From: Micractinium sp. NFX-FRZ
Taxonomy: Eukaryota > Chlorophyta > Trebouxiophyceae > Chlorellales > Chlorellaceae
Length of the DNA stretch: 64,000 nt
Assembly: GCA_029339195.1 (NCBI GenBank)
Contig: JAPTJF010000234.1
Coordinates: 30,832 to 94,831 of the forward strand
Direction of reading: 5' to 3'
The notes below the pieces were generated by a model. The model did no database searches, was not told the origin of the DNA, and was given only the letters and a program-made list of their open reading frames with translations. A program made the position numbers and the translations under genes. Shown here one piece after another: positions 44,269 to 56,773 of this stretch (its first letter is position 1; the number at the start of each line of letters is the position of its first letter).

Positions 44269-45164
44269 GGCGCTGGCGCCAGGCTGGCAGCGGGTGCCAG
44301 GTCAGCGCCCCCGGGCTGTGTTGACTCGAGCGACGCCTCAGGAGGATCTAGTTGCCTGGCAGCGGGCATTCGTAACACCGTAGCCGCCCGGCCCCCACTT
44401 GCCTCGTCTTGCTAAACGGCTTGCTGCGGAAATTTAATGAATCACTGACTGAACACCTGTTTGCCTCAAACCCCATCCCTCCGACCCCCCTCTGTGTTAT
44501 TGCCCTCCTGACATTGACCCGCCCCCTCTGTCCATGTACTACGTAATGCCTGTGTTGTGTTGCCTGTTGTACCCGCCTTTCCTTTGATTCCAAGCTACTA
44601 TTCCCATGTTATTCACTTGACCGCTGCCCGGAGGGGACTGCGGTAAGAACGGAGGGGCCAAGACTGGAGGGGTCACCATGTGTCAGATGTGCAGGTCAAC
44701 CTGCAGTAGTCCCGAGGCCACCCTCGCCATTTACCGCTGTGCAATGCTAGGGAGGCGCCTGGCCCGGTCTCCTGGGTTTCCGTGTGCTGTCGTTGCATCA
44801 AAGGTGTGTGTGGACAAGTTATCAGTTCATTCCAAACAGAGGCAGTACTGCGCCGGGTGCTCCCGGCTCTAAAACATGTTGTCCAAAAACAAGTGCATGT
44901 GCATTGCTAGTGTACATTGCCGGGGCGGCAGGCGGGCGCCGTCGCCCCAGCCCCCGCCGCCTGCCGTCCCCGTCAGTCCGTCTGGTCGGTCGCTTCGCTG
45001 AGCATGGGCTCCACGCCTCGGCATTCTCATCTTCATTGTTCATCGTCACCACAAGCGCCCTGGCCCCTTGCGCCACCGCCCATCACGAGAGCGGCATGCG
45101 CCCCACGGCCGCATCCTCCTCCCAGCGGAGCACTCCTCCAGCGGCGGCGCCCTTCCAACGCCCC
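44269..45164. other. convergent 3' region, ProRS-like / SNF2
   Basis: No exon recognised; AT content is locally higher (44400-44620), as in 3' UTRs. No TGTAA found close to either stop. Confidence 0.45.
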
Positions 45165-48100
45165 TCACCACGCCATCATTGCCTCCCCCACCCCCTCCTC
45201 CTCCAGCTCCTGAATGAACCAGGCCAGGTCCTCCACACCCAGCTTGGAGGAGCGGTCCACCAGGGCTGCAGGCACATGGGAAGGGAGGGAGGCGGGACGG
45301 TAAGCAAGGAGGGAGGTGCACTTTGAAGTAAAAACGTGGGGTGTCATATTGGGGCCGGATCGGGCCAGGTGACTGGTGGCTTGGAGGAGCGGCGCGCCAG
45401 GGCTTGCGGGGGATGAGGGCGGCGTGGAGTAGAGTAGGGGCATGGTCTTGAAGTGGCGGGGTGCAATCGACAGTAATGGTCAGGAGGCCACCAGGGCCCG
45501 TGGCCAGGCCGGCGGCAGGCAAGCATGCGGCCGAGGCATCAGCCTCCCTCCGCCTCCTGCCCCCAGCCAGCAACTCAGCCACCCCGCTGCCCGTGCGCTC
45601 ACCCTCTCCGTCCCCGCTGCTGGGCGCCCGCTGTTTCATGAAGTCCACAATCTTCTCCTCGATGGTGCCTGCACAGGAGGGGTAACGTAACATCGTGGTG
45701 AAAGGGAATGGGGGAAGGTGGTCAGTTGTCTGGTCAGTTGAGGCAGCAGGCCTCCCCTCGACAGGTGGGCAAAAGGATGGGGTGGGAAAAGGGCGGGGAA
45801 ATTGGAGGGTGGGACGCAGGCGGGGGCAGTTAGGGGCGCCGCTGGGGTCAGGAGATACCAGGCAGGCACAGGCATCAGCAGGGGGGTCCGCCCCGGGATG
45901 CAGGCTGGCAGGCTGGCAGAAGGCATTGACTGGCTGCCCCACGCCCCCTCCTCCCCAGCCCCCCCCCGCCCCCCGCTCACCCTTCATCACCAGCCGCGTG
46001 ACCTTGACCGACACAGTCTGGCCCAGCCGGTTGCACCGCCCGATGGCCTGCAGGCAGCGCGGTGCGGGGAGAGGGTGTTGGCATCAGGTGTGAGCTATGC
46101 TGGGCGTGCAGCTGGGATGGGCAGCTGTTCAAGTACGGGACGCCCACATGTCCCCTGCTCGCCTGCCCCTGCCTGCATGTTCCGCCCCCACTGTCACCTA
46201 CCACACCTGCTTCTCCACCGTAAAGTTCAGCAGGGTGTCGTGCAACTGACGCACACCTGCCACCCCCCAGCAATGCCCATTCTTGGCGTGCCCACCCCCT
46301 CCTGCACGGCCACACACCTCACAGCCTGCCTGGCCCGCATGCCCCCAGTTCCCGCCCAAAAAGTGCTCTCCAAAGTAAAGTTCATCAGCGCCGTAGGCCA
46401 GGGTGCCTGCCCACCCCCTGCTCCAAGCCGCACGCAGCCCAGCCCCTGCCTGCCCCTCCGCTTGGCCTGGCCTGTCTCAGCCCTGCCTGCCAGCCCCACA
46501 AGCCCCCTGCACTGCTGTTCCCTTCCTTTCAGACGCCTTCACTGTTTGTTCATCCTTCCAGTCTCCCGCCCTCACCGGCCCGTGCCAGCCAGGCCCGCCT
46601 GCCCCCACAAGCCCCCAACACGCCCAGTGCCCCGCCCCTCACCTGCTCCTCAAAGGTGGGGTTCAGCAGGGGCTCACAGAGGATGACGTGGGAGCCGGCA
46701 GTCAGGGTGACGCCCGCGCCGCCCGCCCTGCAGGAGGAGGCGGGGGAGGGGCGGGGGGACACTGCTGAGTGGCGGGAGGCAGGGAGAGGGTGTGCGGGGA
46801 AGCAGTGAGGGCATGTGCGCCTGCAGGCGACAGGTGGTGCATGATCGGCTTCGCTCCCCAGCTGGCTGGCAGCGGCGGCAGGCAGGTGCAGCAGCAGCGG
46901 CAGCAGAGGGGCAAGGCAGCAAGACAGGCAGGCAGGTGTGCAGCGTGCCTGTGTGGGCAGAGGAAGACCTGGGTGGGCGGGGCGGTCTGGAAGTCGGCAA
47001 TCGCCTGGCCGCGCTTGTCTGAGAGGGGCAGAGGGGGCGGGCGCATGGGCGGGTGCATGAGTAATCGGTCGGGCGGAGCTCACAACTCTACACCATCTGC
47101 TGCCTCCTACCCATTCACCCCCTCATCCAGCTCCTCCTCTCAGCAACCCCTCCTCCCCACTTGGAGCTGCCCATCAGGCCACGGCTGCTGCCAACCCCAC
47201 TGTGGCTCCCTCACCCACATCTTCAGCAAACGCCACCCCCGAGTGCACTGACCCCCCCACTGCCTGAGCCCCTCCCTAAACGCCTCCACAACACTTCCAG
47301 CTGCCTCGTTTAACCGCAGCACCCCCAATGCCCCCACTACAGTGCCCCCCCGCCCCGCACCCCACCCCCACCCCACACACACACACCCGACTTGGAGCTG
47401 CCCATCAGGTCCCGGCTGTCCAGGCCCAGCTCCGGCAGGCGCGCCTTGATGGCCTGCAGGCAGCACACTCACACAGGGCATGAGAGGGCAGCGGCGGCGC
47501 AGACGGCAGTGAGGGAGCAACACTGCATGCATGCGCATCCCGGCAAACGCCAGGGCGTCATCAGCTTGACCGCTTGCAAAGCACACAAAGCAGGGCAGAG
47601 GGGGGCACCAGCTCACCCGCAGCAGCGGCTGGAATTCGCTGAAGATGACCACCTTCTCGCCAGCCGCCTTGCGCCGCAGCACCGCCAGCACGGCATCCAC
47701 CTGCGGGGGGGAAGGGAGGCGTGGCAGGGGGGTGGGCGCAGCAGTGGGCGGAAGGATGTGGCCAGGATGGGTTTAGGCTTAGGATAAGGGTTTTAGGGTT
47801 TAGGGTGATGGGCGGAAGGATGTGGCCAGGATGGGCGTGGCAGGGTGATCGTCCAGTGACATGCTTGGGAGGAGGCTCGGTGCCTGGGTGCCCTGGGCAT
47901 GGTGAGGGGCATGAACTAGCACTGTAGCAGGCATAGCGTGCCCATGTCCTCCACTCCGCCTCGCCCGCATCCCGGCTGTAGCGCCGCCCACCTTGCTGCT
48001 GTACTGCCTGGTCTCCTTCACGTATTGCCCCCTGGCAGCGTCGTACAGCTCGTTCCCCGTGAGCTGCTTGAAGGCGCCTGTGGTTGGGGGGGAGATGTGA

Positions 48101-51100
48101 GGGGAGGATGGGCGGTCGAGGAGCACGGGAGTGCGGGGCAGGGGGCGGGGCAGGGGGCGTGCTGGGCATGTCGTGTACAGCTGGCATCTGGGTGACCCAC
48201 AAGCAGTGCTGGCAGCGCAATATAGTTTGAGGCTGCTTGGAGCAGCGAATGCAGACGGGGAACCCTCCACACGGCAGCAGAGCACGGCACAGCATGGCAC
48301 AGCGCAGCACGGCAGGCTGCCGCTCACTGGAGGCTGCCTGGCGCAGGGGTACGATGAGGGCCCTCAGCCGGATGAGCACCGGGCTGATGCGCTGCTTGGT
48401 CAACTCCCAGTGGGGGTCCAGGTCGGCTGCAGGAGGAGGAGGAGGAGGAGGCAACCGTGGGGTGGGTGCAGGCACGGGGTAGGGTGGGTGGGCGCCTGGC
48501 GCGAGTGCAAGTTGTGGGGCCCTCCCCACAGGGCATAGCCGCGCCTGAACCCAGAACCCCCAGTCGCTCGGCCCTCCCTGCCCACTCAGCCCCCGTGGAG
48601 TCTTGGTCTGCCATGACTTTGGCAATGCAACGAGCTACCAGGCTGCTACACATTTGCAGGCCGATCTGACATCCCTCGGCCCCCCTCCCTGGGTAGTCTG
48701 GTTCACCCCCACTATCGCCTACATGCAAGCTGCCCGCCTGCCACCCCCTCGTATGCGATACACCAGCCCCCCAGTCATGTGCCGCTCACCCCCCAAGTAG
48801 TCTGGGTCCGCCCCCACTTTGGGCCCCAGCAGCATCTTGCGGAACTTGTTGCGCTGCTCAGTCTGCGGGGCAGGCGGGGGTGGCGGGGGAGGCAGAGGGA
48901 TGTCGGGTGAGGCATACAACTTTGGCATGGGGTGGGGTGTGGGTGAGATGTGGGGAGGAGTGGGCTGGCACGGCTGTGGGGACGCCAGCACGGCTGCTGG
49001 CACTCTCAGCACCACCACCGCCTGCCTACCCTCCATCCAACCAACCGGCCACCAATCGAACCAGCCAGGCCCTGCCGGGCGCCCAACCGACCCACACACC
49101 TGCAGCTGGGCGTACCAGGCCGCATCCTCCTCGTTCAGCTCGCACTGGTGGAGGGGAGAGGGGGAGGGAGACAACAAAGAGGGCAGAGCGATGGGAAGGG
49201 AGGGGAACACAGGGCCACCCGATTTGGTCTGGGGTGATTTAGGGTCGCCCACATACTGTACACCCACTTGCTCAAGCACACCTGGGAAAGCCGTGTCCCG
49301 CCCTCTGACCCCGGCCCGCCCCTCCGCCCACCCCCACCTCCTCCTCCCGCTCATCCAGCGGCGGCAGCTCCAGGTTGCGCCGCCCCTCCTGCAGCTGCCC
49401 CGCCTTGCTGTAGAACACCATGCAGCCCTGGCACACAGGGGGGAGGGGAAGGGTGCAAACAAGAGGGATGCAGACATTCTGTCTACATAACAATATATGT
49501 GACAGGACACGCGTGCTTGCAGTGAGGCACCCTGGAGCCCTGCAGCAAGAAGACACTGGATACTGGCGTAGTTGACGATGCAGCAATGCACACCCAGCGC
49601 AGCGCAGCGCAGCGCAGCGCAGCGCAGCTCACCTTGAGCAGGTGCGCCAGCGAGGCGGGCAGGTAGGCGTGGGTGGTGCCGTAGGGCCCCAGCCGCAGGA
49701 AGTTGTACTGCGCCGCCATGCTGTCCACTGTGGCACGAGTGGATGGGCAAAAGGCACATGGCATGCACACATCAGCAAGATTTGCTGAGCTACCATGCTG
49801 TCCACTGCGCACCGCGTGTGGCGGGAAAAGCAGGCGTGCCGTGCATCAGTCAGAAAGTCGTGCGGTGCCCTTCCTTCCTCCCTCCCAACTTGCTGCCAAC
49901 CAGCTTGTTGCCCCAGGCACTCACCACAAAACCGGCATGCCCACCAGCATCCCGTGTGCCCGCCCCCTCCCTCCCCTGCCACTCACGGTTGTTGTCGGTG
50001 TCGGGCGTGCACACCTTCACAAATTATGAACACGTATTGTACCTCTGCCTAACCACCTCGGAACCCTCCAACTCCCCCTCCTCCCCACACTCACGGTTGT
50101 TGTCGTTGTCGGGCGTGCCGGTGAGCAGCCAGCGGTGGGAGGCCCACACGGTGCGCTCCTTCTCCGCCAGTATCCCCGACACCGTGCTCTGCTGGCTCTC
50201 ATCCACAATCACGCGGTGCCAGCGGATGGAGCTGCATTGGCCGGGGAAGAAGGGAGGGAGGCAGGGAAGGTGAAGGGGTGGCATGGAGCAGGGTTGGTCA
50301 GGCAGGAGTTGGGCGTGCTGCCGAAGGGCACCCGGGGAGAGCTGGGGCGGCTGGCGCTGGTCCACGCTTCTGTGGGGGTGGTATTGGGGGGGGTGCGCGG
50401 GGTGCACGTGGCGGGCCCCTGCTGCCCGTGCACACGTTGCAGCACGCATCCCCGCTGCCCTGTGCCCACCAGAGGGTGTGCAGGTTGGCCGCCTGCTTCA
50501 GGGTGTTGGCGTCGGTGAGCACCTGGGAGGGGAGAGGGGGGAGGAGGGAGGGCGGGGCGTGACTCGTCATGTGGCAGGGGGCGTTGGGGCCGCGCTGCTG
50601 CAGTGTACAGCGCACAATTGCGGGCCGCTGCCTGTGCACTTTCCCGTTCTGCTGCCAGTGATCCCACCCTCCTACAACCCACCTCCTCACCCTCACAGCC
50701 ACCACATCACATAGGACCAGCAGCATGGCAGGTGCGCAGCAGGTCGGCCACATTGGGCGACCCTCGCTTCTGAACCTCGCTTCCGACCCCACCCACCCAA
50801 ACCCCCCAGGGGGCACCCACCACATCGTAGCGTGCCAGGAGCTTGGCGTCGTGGCTCAGTGGGTCCGCCTTGGTGCCGTCCACGTGGCGGTGGATGGACA
50901 GCGGGTCGGCCGTGGTCTTGCGGAACTCGGCTTGCCTGCCAGATACACAATACAACAGGGACGGTAAGAGTGAGACACAAATACAACAGGGGCGGGAAGA
51001 GTAAGGAGATGGGGAGGCACAGGGCTCCGTCACCTGGCCAGCCAGAGAGGGCAGCCAGGCAGCTCCCGCCAGCTCACCATTGGTTCACGATGGCTGTTGG

Positions 51101-54100
51101 CACCACGATGAGGGTGCCGCCGTGGGGCATGTTGTTCACTTGGGCGGCTGCAGGAGGGGGCGGGAATGGCAAGTGGGTAGGGGATGAGAGAGTGCGGGAG
51201 GAGGCAGAATGGGTTGGAGATGAGTGGCCAGGCCCAGCGCTCAGGCCAGGGCATGTGACGGGCTGCCCGCCCCCAGAGCATGCACAGCATGGGGCCACGG
51301 CGCGGCAGCGGCGCTCAGCAGCACCAGCACTCCCTCCCGTTCTCACTGCCCAGCAGCAGTCCCTGGCAAACAGACCGGCTAGCCGGTACCCCTGCTGCAG
51401 TGCAGGTTTGCCTCAGCTGCCAGCCAGCCCAGTGTCCGGCCAGCTGCAGCCCAGCTGCCACCCTGCAGTTGCCCGCTGGCTTACCCAGGTGGTCCCGCGC
51501 GCGTGTGGTCTGGAAGGCGCGGTTGGCGCGCCACCCAGGGGGCGGCGGGTTGAGCTGCGTGACGGCCACTGCGCAGGCGGTCTTGCCCATACCCACCTGA
51601 GGCGGACAGAGCAGGGGGCAAGGGAGGGGGGCAGGGAGTGGTTGGGGGGTGGCAGGCAGGCAGGGCAGGGAATCGGGGGGACACCAGTTTGTCGCTCTCA
51701 CACACCTCAATGCACACCCAGCTGGCGCCGCCCGTGGGTCTCGCTGTGCTGCAGCTGCTGCGTCCCATATCCACCCGTCCAGTCCCTTGGCAGTAGACAC
51801 AACACTACCAGCGCACCTCCAGGCAGACCCAGCCGGCGCCGCCGATCGCCTGGATGCGCTGCTGCGCCTCGGTCTTGGAGGCGCAGATGAGGGAGAGGTT
51901 GAGGATGGGGCTGACGTACCAGTACAGCTCTGTAGGGGGGGAAGGGGGGGCAGGGGGGAGAGGGAGGGACATAAGCAGATGCGGGGAACATTGAGGAGAG
52001 GATGGGCAGTCCTACCCAGTACGGCTCTGAAGCAGGATCAGGGGCGGCACAGGGAACACACACACAAAAGGGGGGTCCCTCTCAAAAGCGGGCGCAGGCA
52101 AACGACTGAGCAGGGGCAAAGGAAGCGGGCCGCTGCCACCTTGCGTCACAAGCCACACAGCCATCCGGCCACCGCGGAAGCTAGGCGCATGCGACCGTCA
52201 TCGTGTGGGCCCCCACCTGGGCGGCTGCGCAGCGGCATCTTGACCCAGAGGCGGCGTGAGGAGCCCCCCTCCGCCTGCTCCTCTCGGAGCATGTGGGCCA
52301 CCGTGGCACGCTGCACCGCAGACAGCTGCATGTGGAAGGGAGGGGACATTGAGAAGGGAGAAGGGAGGGGTGGGATGTGGTGAGGCAGCGTGGTGGGTAA
52401 AGATGGGTGGGCACAAAAACATGCTGCACTGCAGACAGCTGCTTGAGGGCAAGGGCAAGGGAAAGGGGGCAATGGCACGCGGTGAGGCAGTGTACTGGGG
52501 GAGACGTGCGGGCACAGTGGCACTGTGCTGGGGAGGCGGGTGGGCACAGTGGCACGCTGCACATCCGCCGGCAGCTGCAGGCATACATGACTACTGAGAG
52601 GCAAGGGGCCCGCTCGCGCCAGCCTGCAGCGCCTGCCACCCACTCCACGACGTACCTCTGCAACTCATTCCTAGAAATGAAAGGACCCCACATGCCCACC
52701 CCGCCCCCCAGCCCGCCCCACCTCCAGTTTCAGGCTGTCGTCGCAGCGCTGCTTGAACCCCGGGGGCTCGGGGCGCTGGGTGGCCTCCACAAGGGGCTTG
52801 AGCACGCCCTCAAACTGCGGGGGGAGAGGAGTAAGAGGTGGGCACGCCGTGTGTTTGGCTGTGTGCTTATTTTTGCCCCCCTTGCTGAGCCCAAACTCCG
52901 CCGCCTCCCCTCTAGCCATCTCTCGGCTCGGCTGCACACAGCCTTGCCACCTCACCTGCGCCCCGCCCACCGCACTCCGCCAACTCCGCCACCAAAACCA
53001 CACACCTCAAACGACCCCCCATTCGTCTTGCCGCCTCGCAACCCCCCGCCCTCCATCCCAAGCAAGCTGCAACGTCACTTTTGGTTTGGAAGCCACTCAC
53101 GTCTGCCTTGCCCAGTGGTTCGGCCGACTCCAGAATGCTGTCCAGCCCCCGCCCCTCCACCTCCTCCTCCGTCACCGCCAGCTCACCCAGCAGCCTGCAG
53201 GGCAGTCAGACATACACGTGTGTGGACTGCGTGACAAGTAGGGTGCAAGGGAGGCTCGGGGCCAGCGGGTCATTTCTCGGGGCAGGTGTATCCTCAGCAC
53301 CGTGACGCACCCATGCCGCACGTGCTCCCTCGCCCATGCATCCCTACCCACCCACCTGTCCATCTCCTCTGCCGCCGGTGTGCCCCTGATGTTGTCCAGC
53401 TCAAGCAGCACCCGCGCCAGCGCTGCCACCTCCACCTCCTCATACCCCCACTCGGTGCGCTGCTTCCAGGCGGCGTTGAGCAGCGACGACCCGGGGCGGT
53501 CGATCACCTGCATGTGTGTGTGCTTCGATGATGAAAGTAATAAGTGGAGGCAGCAAGAGGCGGGGCGGATGTGCAATGACGTTGCACCAGGTGAATATGG
53601 AATCTGTGCGCCGGTGCACCTTTCCTGCCACCTGGGCCCCGAAGCCCATCCCTGCATTCGTGATCAAGCAGCCACCCTGTCACGCCCAACCGTAACCCAG
53701 CAGCGACCCGTGACCGCCCCATCACCTGCGACAGGCTGATGCGCAGGGTGCGGCGCCCGGCGCTGCGGTCCATGCGCACGCCCACCTGCGGTTGCGGCCA
53801 GAGGGGGATGTGGGGGAGGAAAGGAGGAAGGCAGGGGAGTCATGGAGGGGCTCCCAGGGAGGCCGCAGGGAAGGTGCTGCCGTACAGAACCCGGCTGGCG
53901 GTCCGGCTGGCTGCGCGCCTGCCGCGCGCTCATGCAGCGTGCAGTCTCACCCGCATGCGGCTGTTGCCGCTCAGCGTCGCCACCTCGTCCAGCCACGACC
54001 AGTACTCCGCCTGCAGGGGGGGGGGAGGGGCACAGGCGAGAAGCTGCCAGGAAATGAGGGCTGCGCAGTGGTCGGGTTTCATCAGTCAGGCACGAACAGC

Positions 54101-56741
54101 ACCCCGCCTGTGGGAGGTGCAAGCAGCCGGGCAGCTTGGCAGAGGCCCAGCCCACCACGGTGTGAGGAGCACCGCCCCCTGACCCAGCTTCCGTGCCGCA
54201 TGCTGCATGCTGTTGCACTCCGGAAACAGCCAAGCTGCCTGGCTGTCTCCAGCCTCACGCCCACCCCCCACCTCCACGAATCAGCCACAAGTGTGTGTGG
54301 CCAGCCAGCCCACCTGGTCCCGCAGCACCAGGTCCCCCCTCTGCAGCGCCTGCCACGTGTCCTTCCAGGGCACCATGCCGCCCTCCCGCGGCTCCAGCTC
54401 CTGCACCGCCTGCACAGAGGCAGGTCGGTTGGGGTGCGGGGGCCATCTGTAAGCTGCGGGCAAACCCAATCTGCACGTGCGGCACACCACACCACGTCTT
54501 GCAGGCACGCCTCTGGCCCGGCCACACCCAGCTCTAGCTCCTCGCCACACCACAGATCCCCACACCACACGAGCGTGTGCCGGGAAGACGAGCGGCCCCC
54601 TCACCTGCCCCCCGATCTGTACGTAGGTGAGGACGCGGCTGCCCCAGCGCACCAGCTCCACCTGGCAGGCAGGCAGCAGGGGAGGAGCAAAACCAGGGGG
54701 AGCAAGTGGGTGAGTCAAGGGGATGGGGTCACGATGGTGAGGACCGCTGGGTGCAGGCGTCACAACACAGCATCCCCCCCTGCTCATGCACTGCTGCCGA
54801 GCACATGCAGGCCCCTTGCCCCACACCCCCCTGCCCACCTGGCCCTCTGGCAGCATGTGCGGCCCCAGGGGCGCCTGCCACAGCTGCCACATCAGCGCGT
54901 GGTTGGACTCGGCCTCGGGCAGGTTCTGCGGCGGGGCAGGGCAGGGTGGCAAGCACAGGGCGAGTACAACTTTGGACCAATGGAAATCCAGCAGTGCAAA
55001 TCAGAGCCCACAGCTGGGCGGCCTCGTCGGCACATGGTGGTTCTGCAAGCGGCAGGGAGGTCCTGCAAGGGTGGTGGAAGCGGTAGGCGGAGCAAGTGTG
55101 GGGGTCGCCAGCGGCGGGCAGGCAAGCTGCGCAGCGAGGAGGAGGGCACGGTGGGGCACATACACAAACGACCAGGAGCTGTCCTATGGCCTCCGCCGCC
55201 TCACCCACATACGCCCTCGACCACCCCAGCCCAGGTGCAACCAAGTCAAACCAATAAATGCCCACCTGGTAGCGCGGCTTGAGGCGCGTCTCCACATACG
55301 CTTCCACCGCCTCGGCCATCCACTCCGTCTCCAGCATCTCCCGTATGCCCGCCTTGCTCATCCCGCCTGAAACATGGCACAGGCACAGGTGAGCCGACGC
55401 AAGTCTGAGCAGATGCAAGTTCTGTACTCTCACGCAAGCAAGGGGTCCTGCAATTGCGCCCTGCCAACGTCTCATCTCTCTCTCTCTCTCTCTCTCTCTT
55501 GCGGCAGCGCCCCGCCCCTCCCCCCTGCTGCGCACCGTCGTCGTTGCGCCCGCCGTCAGGTTTGCCCGTCTGCAGCAGCTTGACGATCTTCTTCACAATC
55601 TTCTCGGGCCGCTTGTGGGGCACCCAGCGCCTGCGGAGGGTGCCACACCAGTTGCTTGTGAGTCAGGCATCAGAGCGCACAGAGGCTCGTGACTAGGCTG
55701 ATGGGCGAATGGTGGGCCGGCACGTCCTGCTTTGCCCCCCTGCAGGAATGCGGCACGCTGCCCATCCACACAGCCGCGCACTCAGGACAGAACGTATTCA
55801 CTGCCATGCACGCAAACACACACACACGTGTGTCAGCACGCACTTGGCGCCGTTCACTTTGCGGTGCTCCTTCAGGCAGAGCTCCGCGCACTCTGCCCAC
55901 TCCACCAGGTGCTCGTCCACCAGATCTGTCAGCTGCACGCGGGTGAAGATGGAAGGAGTGTTTGAAAACGATGTGAGGGGGAAGGGCGTGGAGCTCTAGT
56001 CCGCACGGCGTGCGCTTAAAGATTTCTCCCACCCTAGGCGCACCCTGCACAATGCCGGTCACAGGGGCACCCTCAGACCCGCTGACTGCGGCAACAGCTG
56101 CAGCGTGCCACAGGGGCAGCAACAGCGGCCAGGTGCGCTTGTATGCTCGGCGGCCATCATGTGCAGGGTCTCTGCACTACTGTGCATTTCAAGAGCCAGT
56201 AAAAAGTGCGGCGCCTCGCAACCACTTGCCTGCTCTACGGTCATCATGGACAGCACCTCCTCCAGCCCCTGCCAGCACCCGCTCTCCCAGTCCATAGCGT
56301 ACTGATCACTGCACGCATCACACATTGTACACGCAAGAAACATGGGGCGGGGGGTGGGGGTGAAGGACTGGGGCGATGCATGGCAGGGGAGCAGCACATT
56401 GGCAGCACCCGCTCTACCAGCACACAGCAGACTGGCCCATGCAGGGAGGCCAGGCTGGTGCAGGCGCAGGCTATGTGGGTGCTCAGCAGGGCAGCGCACG
56501 AGGGCAGTGATGGGCAGGGCATCTTGCACGGCGAAGAGAGCAGGGAAGATGCAGTGTGCGCAGAGCAGCAGGGTGGCTGGAGCTGTAACGCTGCTGGAGC
56601 TGTGCTTCATGCAACGGGAAGATGAAGCAGCACAGCGTAGCCAAACCAGCACAGAGCAGGGCAGGGCGGCAGGCGGGGGCGGCCCTTGCCTGCGTGCCTC
56701 CGGCCCCAGATCAACCACCACCGGTGGCCCCGCCAGCTCTC

Positions 56742-56773
<32 letters not shown>

